Positions 1 through 5,658 of a stretch of 49,940 nucleotides of DNA are shown in pieces (position 1 is the stretch's first letter; the number at the start of each line of letters is the position of its first letter). The notes beneath the pieces were generated by a model that was not told the DNA's origin, searched no databases, and saw nothing but the letters and a program-made list of their open reading frames with translations. A program made the position numbers and the translations under genes. Source of the DNA: an uncultured Anaerococcus sp. (GTDB taxonomy: Bacteria; Bacillota; Clostridia; Tissierellales; Peptoniphilaceae). The DNA is taken from contig NZ_CALTTY010000012.1 in NCBI RefSeq assembly GCF_943912385.1, positions 1 to 49,940 of the forward strand, read 5' to 3'.

Positions 1-41
1 AATGTATTAAGCTAATGGATACTAAACTTTTAATCTTGACT
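1..41 (+). rRNA. 23S rRNA, 3' terminal fragment
   Basis: The first 40 bases align by eye with the universal 3' end of 23S rRNA (the stretch around 'AAGCTAATGGATACTAA' followed by a CTTGACTGG-like end). The rest of the gene lies before the window. It is followed by a 5S gene in the same orientation, the normal 23S-5S order. The last third is less conserved, so the exact end is uncertain. Confidence 0.65.
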
Positions 42-89
42 GGAAATATTGTTTGCTATAGCCCTAACACAATTTGCAAAGCAAATTGA

Positions 90-128
90 TGTAGGCCTTA
101 CTTCTTTGCGAAGCTAAGAAGGTACTAC
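90..128 (+). other. Imperfect hairpin in the 23S-5S spacer
   Basis: GTAG...CCTT...CTTC is followed by GAAG...AAGG...CTAC, giving an imperfect stem in the spacer between 23S and 5S. It is plausibly part of the pre-rRNA processing structure. No tRNA is present in this spacer. Confidence 0.4.
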
Positions 129-214
129 AAGAAGGTAATCAGAATAGAACTAGATTATACTAAAAGTCTAGAGTAATCTGTAGGGGTAAAAAGTTTTAAA
201 AGGTTCAAAAAATA

Positions 215-331
215 TATGGTGATGATTGCATAAGGGATACACCTGTTCCCATACCGAACACAGAAGTTAAGCCTTATAACGCCGATGGTACTGCTAGGGA
301 GACCTTGTGGTAGAGTAGGAAGTCGCCAAAT
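215..331 (+). rRNA. rrf: 5S ribosomal RNA
   Basis: A complete 5S rRNA is recognised by its conserved core (CCCATACCGAACACAGAAG, then TTAAGCC, then GATGGTACTGC) and by a closing stem in which GGTGAT at 218-223 pairs with GTCGCC at 322-327. It lies about 175 bases after the 23S end and is followed at once by a strong terminator. The ends are set from the closing stem and could be off by a few bases. Confidence 0.95.
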
Positions 332-337
332 AACTAA

Positions 338-367
338 GGATTCACAGAGTTGTGAGTCCTTTTTTTG
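338..367 (+). terminator. Terminator of the rRNA operon
   Basis: GGATTCACA, a four-base loop, TGTGAGTCC and then eight T. It sits seven bases after the 5S gene and ends the rRNA transcript. Confidence 0.9.
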
Positions 368-397
368 TATATGCAATTTGAAATAAGCTCATAACGA

Positions 398-520
398 GAT
401 AGTAGAGGTAGGGAGACCTTGTGGACGAAAATCGCTTCTACGAAGCTTTCCGCGCTCCCGCGCTACTTTTCGGGGTAAATATGCCAAATCAAGGCATATT
501 TACCAGAGTAGGAAATCGCC
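398..520 (+). pseudogene. 5S rRNA relic, 3' half, interrupted by an insertion
   Basis: Bases 398-424 repeat the 3' half of 5S from its GATGGTA region through AGGGAGACCTTGTGG, and 505-520 continue it (AGAGTAGG, then ATCGCC). Between them lie about 80 foreign bases. The 5' half of 5S is absent. Like the intact gene, the relic is followed by a terminator (531-557). It is probably a decayed tandem 5S copy. Confidence 0.75.
425..504 (+). mobile_element. Small structured insertion inside the 5S relic
   Basis: About 80 bases interrupt the 5S relic exactly between TTGTGG and AGAGTAGG. The insert carries an outer CGAAAA/TTTTCG pair (426-431 and 467-472), a GC-rich interior unlike its surroundings, and a perfect 12-bp hairpin (474-485 with 493-504, seven-base loop). 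No reading frame or target duplication is evident. It may be a small non-autonomous repeat or a folding-prone duplication product; its nature is inferred. Confidence 0.4.
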
Positions 521-530
521 AAGTAAACAA

Positions 531-557
531 AGACTCACAATAATGTGGGTCTTTTTT
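531..557 (+). terminator. Terminator after the 5S relic
   Basis: AGACTCACA, a four-base loop, TGTGGGTCT and a run of T. It is a diverged copy of the terminator after the intact 5S, which supports a duplicated 5S-terminator unit. Confidence 0.75.
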
Positions 558-585
558 AGTACATATAATATTAATTCTTAAACTA

Positions 586-662
586 GATATTAGAGGTAGG
601 GAGACCTTTTGGAATAATAAGAAGGTTGTTAAGAGGCTTATATTGGCCAAATAATTTAAGGC
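586..662 (+). pseudogene. Third, more decayed 5S rRNA relic
   Basis: GAT-TAGAGGTAGGGAGACCTTTTGG (586-612, with small differences) repeats the 5S 3' region once more, and GGCCAAATAATTTAAGG near 644-660 resembles the end of the 5S unit plus its flank. The middle is diverged. It is further gone than the copy before it. Confidence 0.55.
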
Positions 663-708
663 TTACATCTCTAGGATGGTGATAAATTTATAGACGAAGT
701 TACCCCCC

Positions 709-743
709 CTCGTTTCGACCGAACGAAGTGAGTGGAGAAATCT
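709..743 (+). repeat. Dispersed intergenic repeat, TTTCGACCGAACGAAGTGAG type
   Basis: The stretch CGTTTCGACCGAACGAAG plus TGAGTGGAGAAATCT looks like a short GC-richer intergenic repeat that I recall from many Clostridia and Tissierellia genomes. Only one clear copy is present here, so the assignment rests on memory. Confidence 0.4.
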
Positions 744-892
744 AATGAAAGGACTGTAACTTTCGTTTCATAAGCTTAATTGATATAAGTTGGTTTTAAA
801 TCCTAATAATAGATTTTTTGGAGATAAATTAAATATTTTTATTAAAAATTCACAAAAATTTCAAAATAAATGTTTAAAAGAAAATCCCCTGG

Positions 893-1096
893 GTATATAA
901 TTAATAAGATAAACTAAATAGTTTTCTTACCCACTGGCACAGAGCTTAAGAAAATAGAATATTTATTTACAAATATATTTAATTTTGATGCTTTTTAAAG
1001 AGCTTGTGACCTAATTATATACATTATTAACAAAGGTCTATGGAAAAAGTGGTGGAAGATAAGTGTAAAAGATGAGCCATCTGACGTTTTTCCATA
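893..1096 (+). other. Non-coding stretch with nested inverted repeats
   Basis: No open frame is seen between 663 and 1397. Two inverted repeats stand out. GTATATAATTA (893-903) matches TAATTATATAC (1012-1022) perfectly, enclosing GGCACAGAGCTT (936-947), which can pair with AAGAGCTTGTGACC (998-1011). Next, TATGGAAAAA (1039-1048) pairs with TTTTTCCATA (1087-1096) around a small AGATG/CATCT hairpin (1070-1082). This could be a structured RNA. I could not match it to 6S RNA, RNase P, SRP RNA, tmRNA or a known riboswitch. Confidence 0.3.
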
Positions 1097-1285
1097 AGGT
1101 TTCTTATGAAAGATGAGTTAGGATTGGATTATTTTGTAAAGTGATTTGTCAGGATGTTACTAATAAATGATGTGAATTCACAATTGAAATAGTTTGTAGT
1201 CCTATAAGCAAATATAAAGATGGATAGGAAGGATGATAAAGAGTGATTGAACCTAAATCAGAGGGCTGTGCCGGTGGGAATAATT

Positions 1286-1328
1286 AATCGACTTTGAAGT
1301 GTAAAGAAATTTCAGAGTCGATTTTTTT
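1286..1328 (+). terminator. Intrinsic terminator without an obvious upstream gene
   Basis: AATCGACTTTGAA pairs with TTTCAGAGTCGATT and is followed by seven T. It ends the gene-free stretch, consistent with an upstream non-coding transcript, and isolates the next gene. Confidence 0.7.
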
Positions 1329-1397
1329 GTGTTCAAATTTAGGCTGGACTAAGCTTTTATAGTATAATTAATTTTATAAAAACAAGGAGGGAATTTT

Positions 1398-2116
1398 ATG
1401 GATATAAATTTCAAAAGGCAAATAATGAATGATTTTTCTATCTGTGATGAAAAATTTAACTTGCAGAAGAATATATTTATATCAAATGAGCCGGCAGAGG
1501 ATTTTCTCTTCCATAACAGGTCAGATTTTTCCTTGATTTGTACCGATAACAGAGTTTTTATGAGATCTGATAATCAAAAACTCATAGAAAAATTAGAAAA
1601 TGAATATAAAGACTATCCAGGCCAATGGTTTTCGGAGGCTGATAATATTAAAAATCTATCATTAATATTAGGTGAATTTGATATTGAAATTGACAATTTT
1701 TCCCTATAATGACCTATTCCCGCAAAGAAAAGCCTAATCTAAACTATGATTTTGTAAGGATTGCCAAAGAAGATATAGGAAAATTTAAAAATAAATCAAA
1801 GATGTGTTTTTGTTTCGACGATGATGATAGGATTGGACTCGCCTTTTATGATAAGGATAGGCTTATAGCCTTAGCCGGGGCATCTAAATCAGGTAAATAT
1901 CTTCGGGATATTGGAATTGAGAAGTTTTCTTTTGATAAGAAATATAAGGGACTTGGTACAGAGATGTTAATATCTATTTCTCAAATAATCAAAAAAGAAA
2001 ATCCATATATAAGTCCATTTACAAGTACACAATTTTTCCATTCTAGGTCTATAAATACTGCAATAAGGGCGGGATATGAAATGAATCTTTGTATTACAGG
2101 AAAGAAGAACAAGTAA
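1398..2116 (+). pseudogene. GNAT acetyltransferase split by a frameshift
   Basis: Two frames lie end to end. 1398-1709 encodes 103 aa after a strong AAGGAGGG site. 1709-2116 encodes 135 aa containing a recognisable GNAT acetyl-CoA domain (LIALAGAS...YLRDIGIEKF, then KGLGTEML, the R/Q-x-x-G-x-G/A-type loop, and a C-terminal AIRAGYE). Stop and start overlap as TAATG. Adding one T to the T5 run near 1697-1701 fuses the frames smoothly through '...IDNFFPIMTYS', about 240 aa, which is close to my memory of the family with an N-terminal domain plus a GNAT domain. I therefore read it as one gene broken by a single-base deletion. Alternatives are a sequencing error or translational coupling of two chains. 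The substrate is unknown. Confidence 0.65.
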
Positions 2117-2188
2117 TTATTTACTTAGATTTTTCGTTGACAAATGTTTTAAAAGCGGTAATTTATAAGGGTGAGAAAATTAAATTTT

Positions 2189-2264
2189 TGGAATGTAGCC
2201 AAGTCGGTAAGGCACCAGATTCTGACTCTGGAGATCACAGGTTCGAATCCTGTCATTCCAGCCA
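2189..2264 (+). tRNA. tRNA-Gln (anticodon CUG)
   Basis: A complete cloverleaf: acceptor TGGAATG pairs with CATTCCA, the anticodon stem CCAGA/TCTGG encloses the loop TTCTGAC (anticodon CTG), the T arm is ACAGGTTCGAATCCTGT, and the discriminator G is followed by encoded CCA. It reads CAG codons. Confidence 0.95.
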
Positions 2265-2273
2265 GAAGATGTT

Positions 2274-2304
2274 AATCTACAGATTTATTTCTGTAGGTTT
2301 TTTT
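2274..2304 (+). terminator. Terminator after tRNA-Gln
   Basis: AATCTACAGA, a six-base loop, TCTGTAGGTT, then a T run. It begins ten bases after the tRNA. Confidence 0.85.
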
Positions 2305-2354
2305 ATAATTAATTTTAACGACTTTTCTTTAAAACAACTTGATATAAACAAAAA

Positions 2355-2393
2355 CCCACCCCTCTAAGTTACCATACATTTTTGAGGGGTGGG
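2355..2393 (-). terminator. Terminator of the alcohol dehydrogenase relic
   Basis: CCCACCCCTC (2355-2364) pairs perfectly with GAGGGGTGGG (2384-2393). A T tract follows only in the minus-strand reading, so it terminates transcription from the relic at 2422-2559. It has survived the loss of most of that gene. Confidence 0.8.
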
Positions 2394-2421
2394 AAATTAG
2401 GATTATTTATTTTAGGTCAAA

Positions 2422-2559
2422 TTAGAAGTCTACCTTTTTACCATAATAGGCTGCCTGGTAGATTTTCTTGATATCTTCTGGGCTTGTCTCTCTTGGATTT
2501 GTGAGTGTACAAGCATCTTTGAAGGTATTTTCGCCATGGACTATGGTGTCTGGAACTGA
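2422..2559 (-). pseudogene. C-terminal relic of an iron-containing alcohol dehydrogenase
   Basis: Read on the minus strand, about 45 codons end in TAA at 2422. They encode the C-terminus of a group III (iron-containing) alcohol dehydrogenase, the FucO/1,3-propanediol dehydrogenase type: DACTLTNPRE, then SPEDIKKIYQAAY. Members of this family run to about 380-400 aa, so roughly 90 percent is gone. The frame is closed upstream by a TGA near 2571. The terminator at 2355-2393 is intact. No insertion sequence marks the break. Confidence 0.75.
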
Positions 2560-2595
2560 AAAATGTGGTATATGTCACAAATTCCTCTCTATCTA

Positions 2596-2619
2596 ATTGT
2601 TAATTATTTAATTAACAAT
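2596..2619. promoter_or_regulatory. Perfect 24-bp palindrome
   Basis: ATTGTTAATTA, TT, TAATTAACAAT. This symmetrical site lies between the dehydrogenase relic and the lac promoter. It may be an operator left from the lost gene's promoter or a site acting on the lac operon. No T tract follows, so it is not a terminator. AT-rich chance palindromes are possible, but 11-bp perfect arms are unusual. Confidence 0.4.
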
Positions 2620-2750
2620 CTAAGAATACTATACTAGAAAAGCTTGTAATGTAAAGCTAAGTACAAAAAATAAGTTTATAAAATGTTTTCATAAAATCTA
2701 TTTTAAGAAGAAGAATATAAACATTCTAATAGAAGTATTTTAAACTTATA

Positions 2751-2843
2751 ATAAAATAAAACATAGAAATTTAAGAAAACGCTTGACAAAGAAAAAAAAG
2801 CTTGTACACTTAAGTCAAACAGTAACGATAAAAATAAAACATA
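2751..2843 (+). promoter_or_regulatory. lac operon promoter with flanking direct repeats
   Basis: TTGACA (2783-2788), a 16-base spacer and TACACT (2805-2810) form a strong sigma-A promoter about 60 bases before the first gene. A 15-16 base motif, ATAAAATAAAACATA at 2751-2765 and ATAAAAATAAAACATA at 2828-2843, flanks it on both sides. These are candidate sites for the DeoR-family repressor encoded in the operon. AGAAAACGCTTGACA, overlapping the -35 box, weakly resembles a CcpA cre site. Promoter: seen. Operator roles: inferred. Confidence 0.65.
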
Positions 2844-2869
2844 AGAAAACATTTTATCAGGAGGAGTTT

Positions 2870-4312
2870 ATGAAAAATCACTTTCCAAAAGGTTTCTTGC
2901 TAGGATCAGCTGCTGCGGCCTATCATAATGAAGGCGCCTTCGACCAAGATGGCAAGGGTATGATGGTTGCAGATGTTTTGCCACATTCTCCGCTAGATGG
3001 GAGAGATGACAATCCTGAGACTTTTAACCTTAAACATCATGGGGTTGATTTTTATAAGAGGTACAAGGAAGACATAAAACTTTTTGCAGAAATGGGACTC
3101 AAGGCTTATAGGACATCGATTTCATGGGCTAGAATTTTTCCTAAAGGTACAGAAGAAAAACCAAATGAAAAAGCGCTGGACCATTATGATGATATGCTTG
3201 ATGAGCTAATTAAAAATGGCATAGAGCCAATTATTACCATAACTCACACTGGCGAAACTCCTCTATACTTAGCAGATGAGTATGGCGGATTTTTAAATAA
3301 AAAAGTAATTGATTATTATATAAAATATGTAAAAACTATAGTGGAAAGATACCATACCAAAGTTAAATATTGGCTTACTTTTAATGAAATAAATATTTCA
3401 AGCGACCAACCATTTTTCCACCTAGGTGTAAGTGATGATCTTATAAAAAAAGATCCACAAGCAAGGGAACAATTGATTTTTAATACTTTTCTTGCTTCAT
3501 CAAGGGCAATTAAAGCTATTAAAGAAATAGACAAGGATGCCTTAGTTTCTCAGTCGACAGCTATAGGTCCGATTTATCCGTATTCAATGGATCCTAATGA
3601 TAACCTTAGTGCATATTTTGACAATAGAGAGATGCTATTTTATCTTGATGTCCATGTCAATGGAGAATATCCTTTCTGGAAGAGAAAAGATCTTAGGGAT
3701 CGAGGAATAAAGCTCGATGCTAGTAAAGAAGAATGGGAACTTATAAAAAATAATACAGTAGATTTCTTAGCATTCTCATACTATATGTCAGGCTTAAGCA
3801 AAGCTGTAGAAGATAAGGGTGAGAAATCCTACTCTAATGAAATGACTAAGCTTAAAAACCCATATGTATCCTATACAGAATGGGATTGGCCAGTTGATCC
3901 AGTTGGCTTAAGAATCTTATCAAATATGCTATGGGATAGGTATCAGAAACCTCTAATGATAGTAGAAAATGGTTTTGCTAAAATAGAATCTCTTACAAAA
4001 GGTAAGAATGGCGAGTTAACTGTAGAGGACGATTACAGGATTGAAGTATTAAGAGATCACCTTTTAGAATTAAACAAGGCTATGGGTGATGGAGTTGAGT
4101 TTTTAGACTATACAAATTGGGCAGTAGAAGATTTTGTATCAGGTACGACAGGCACTATGAAAAAAAGATGGGGTTTTATCTATGTAGATAGAAACGATGA
4201 TGGTTCGGGAACCCTAAATAGATATAAGAAAAAAAGTTTTTATTGGTATAAAAAAGTTATTGAAACTGATATGGACTTCTTATTTGAAGAAAACTATTTA
4301 GAAAAAATATAA
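2870..4312 (+). CDS. GH1 phospho-beta-glycosidase, divergent
   Basis: A 480-aa family 1 glycoside hydrolase predicted to cleave phosphorylated beta-glycosides entering through a PTS. The ATG at 2870 is chosen because AGGAGG lies six bases upstream; a TTG further upstream coincides with the promoter -35 box. The acid/base Glu173 (TFNEI) and nucleophile Glu366 (VENG) are present. The C-terminal MKKRWGFIYVD and KKKSFYWYKKVI blocks are typical of 6-phospho-beta-glucosidases. Several usually conserved sugar-contact residues differ: Gln of the N-terminal 'NQ.EG' block is His19 (YHNEG), the 'SHYE.P' block reads THTGETP with an extra residue, and the phosphate-site Tyr is Trp434. It heads the lac operon, ten bases before lacA, so its substrate is probably phosphorylated, but it need not be lactose-6-P, which LacG handles. 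Confidence 0.85.
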   Translation: MKNHFPKGFLLGSAAAAYHNEGAFDQDGKGMMVADVLPHSPLDGRDDNPETFNLKHHGVDFYKRYKEDIKLFAEMGLKAYRTSISWARIFPKGTEEKPNEKALDHYDDMLDELIKNGIEPIITITHTGETPLYLADEYGGFLNKKVIDYYIKYVKTIVERYHTKVKYWLTFNEINISSDQPFFHLGVSDDLIKKDPQAREQLIFNTFLASSRAIKAIKEIDKDALVSQSTAIGPIYPYSMDPNDNLSAYFDNREMLFYLDVHVNGEYPFWKRKDLRDRGIKLDASKEEWELIKNNTVDFLAFSYYMSGLSKAVEDKGEKSYSNEMTKLKNPYVSYTEWDWPVDPVGLRILSNMLWDRYQKPLMIVENGFAKIESLTKGKNGELTVEDDYRIEVLRDHLLELNKAMGDGVEFLDYTNWAVEDFVSGTTGTMKKRWGFIYVDRNDDGSGTLNRYKKKSFYWYKKVIETDMDFLFEENYLEKI

Positions 4313-4321
4313 GGAGGTATT

Positions 4322-4774
4322 ATGAAGGTATTTTTAGCATCCGACATGGATGGAAAAGAACTCAAAGATGCCCTAGTCGAAGAAGTAAAAAGACTAGGCT
4401 ATGACTATGAGGACCTAACAGAAGAAGGTTTTGACCTAGTAGATAGCTCAAAGGCAGTATGCCAAAAACTACTAGAAGTCGACGGTATGCTAACATCAGG
4501 CTCTGATGACCAATCAGTAGGTGTAGTAATTGACAAATATGGAGCAGGCTCTTACATGGCATGCTCTAAACACAAGGGCATGATTGCAGCAGAAGTCAGC
4601 GAAGAAAGATCAGCCTTAATGACAAAAAGACACAACGGAGCAAGAATACTCGTAATGGGCTCATCCATAGTAGGAGAAGAACTTGCCAAATCATGTTTAA
4701 GGTCATTCTTATCCCATGGTTATGACGGAGGCCGTCACCAAATAAGAATAGACATGCTAAACAAAATGCTTTAA
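4322..4774 (+). CDS. lacA: Galactose-6-phosphate isomerase, LacA subunit
   Basis: 150 aa of the RpiB/LacAB family. With LacB it converts D-galactose-6-phosphate to D-tagatose-6-phosphate in the cytosol. Diagnostic LacA blocks are GVVIDKYGAG, KGMIAAEVS, ERSALMTKRHN and the C-terminal YDGGRHQIRIDMLNKM. The usual length is about 142 aa; the extra residues lie around 50-65. AAGGAGG lies five bases before the ATG. It is ten bases downstream of the GH1 gene and eleven before lacB, so all three are cotranscribed. The codon mix leans on CTA and ATA more than lacE does, which I regard as minor. Confidence 0.95.
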   Translation: MKVFLASDMDGKELKDALVEEVKRLGYDYEDLTEEGFDLVDSSKAVCQKLLEVDGMLTSGSDDQSVGVVIDKYGAGSYMACSKHKGMIAAEVSEERSALMTKRHNGARILVMGSSIVGEELAKSCLRSFLSHGYDGGRHQIRIDMLNKML

Positions 4775-4785
4775 GGAGGTCTAAT

Positions 4786-5316
4786 ATGAAAATAGCATTA
4801 GGATGTGACCACATAGTAACAAGCCTTAAGATGCAAGTATCAGACCATCTTAAGAGTCTAGGACACGAAGTATATGACGTAGGATGTTATGACAACACCA
4901 GGACCCACTACCCAATCTACGGCAAAAGAGTCGGAGAACTAGTAAGAAGCGGCGAATGTGACCTAGGAGTAGTCATATGCGGAACAGGTGTAGGCATCAC
5001 AACAGCAGTAAACAAAGCCTACGGCACCAGGTGTGCCCTAGTCAGAGATGTAGAAACATCAAGGGCAGCCAGAAGAGAACTAAATGCCAATGTAATAGGC
5101 TTTGGAGGCATGATAGTCGGAAAAGACCTAGCCCTAGAAATAGTAGATGCCTTTTTAGAAACAGAATATGAAGAAAGTCCAGAAAAAGAAGAAATAATCA
5201 AAAAGATAATGGCAATCGAAGAAGAATACCAAGAAGATAAGGACAAGCAAGTTGAAAACTCTGAATTTTTCACAGAATTCTTAGAAAAATGGGACAGAGG
5301 AGAATACCACGACTAA
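4786..5316 (+). CDS. lacB: Galactose-6-phosphate isomerase, LacB subunit
   Basis: 176 aa, the catalytic partner of LacA in galactose-6-P to tagatose-6-P isomerisation. It matches known LacB proteins along its length: MKIALGCDHIV at the start, TRTHYPI, the RpiB-like CGTGVGI loop with its catalytic Cys, LNANVIGFGG, and the C-terminal FLEKWDRGEYHD. The start has AAGGAGG seven bases upstream. It lies eleven bases after lacA, and fourteen bases before the ATG of lacF. Confidence 0.97.
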   Translation: MKIALGCDHIVTSLKMQVSDHLKSLGHEVYDVGCYDNTRTHYPIYGKRVGELVRSGECDLGVVICGTGVGITTAVNKAYGTRCALVRDVETSRAARRELNANVIGFGGMIVGKDLALEIVDAFLETEYEESPEKEEIIKKIMAIEEEYQEDKDKQVENSEFFTEFLEKWDRGEYHD

Positions 5317-5329
5317 TAAGGAGAATGAA

Positions 5330-5655
5330 ATGGCAGATAAAAAAACCTAAGTAGAAAAGATATTAGCATGATAGGCTTTGAAATTGTAGCCTATGCGGGA
5401 GATGCAAGAAGCTCCCTACTTGAAGCAATCAAATGTGCTAAAAAGGGTGAATTTGATAAAATCGATGACCTTGTAAAAAATGCTCAAGAAAACCTAAACA
5501 TTGCCCATTCTAAACAAACTGAAATGTTAGCCCTAGAGGCTCAAGAAGAAGATCTTGACATAGGCTTCATTATGATTCATGCCCAAGACCACTTAATGAC
5601 AACAATGCTTCTTAAGGATATTGTATACGATATATGTGAAATATATAAGAGGTAA
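5330..5655 (+). CDS. lacF: PTS lactose-specific IIA (LacF), frameshifted near its start
   Basis: The IIA phosphocarrier that passes phosphate from HPr to LacE. The body (FEIVAYAGDARS, IAHSKQTEML, the HAQDHLMTT active-site block, then a C-terminal YKR) is normal. The natural start, ATG at 5330 behind AAGGAG, reads MADKKT and stops at 5348. The body is in the -1 frame, and joining the frames across the A7 run (5339-5345) gives MADKKNLSRKDISMIGF, exactly the expected N-terminus. One A may have been lost, or slippage on A7 may restore the protein. The alternative is initiation at ATG 5368 (95 aa), which has no good ribosome-binding site and would remove part of the first helix. It sits between lacB and lacE. 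Confidence 0.85.
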
Positions 5656-5658
5656 AAA

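Noticed and set aside
893..1022. 6S RNA candidate
   Set aside because: The bubble is strongly asymmetric (about 30 bases on one side and almost none on the other), unlike 6S RNA.
1261..1328. A T-box-like GGGCTGTGCCGGTGGG stretch before the terminator
   Set aside because: It lacks the T-box core (AGGGTGGTACCGCG) and there is no downstream aminoacyl-tRNA or amino-acid gene.
2089..2367. A 92-residue plus-strand frame over the tRNA gene
   Set aside because: It overlaps the complete tRNA-Gln and its terminator and has no protein-like composition.
2783..2869. A longer start for the first GH1 gene at TTG 2783
   Set aside because: The TTG is the -35 box of the lac promoter, the added residues do not match the family, and ATG 2870 has a strong ribosome-binding site.
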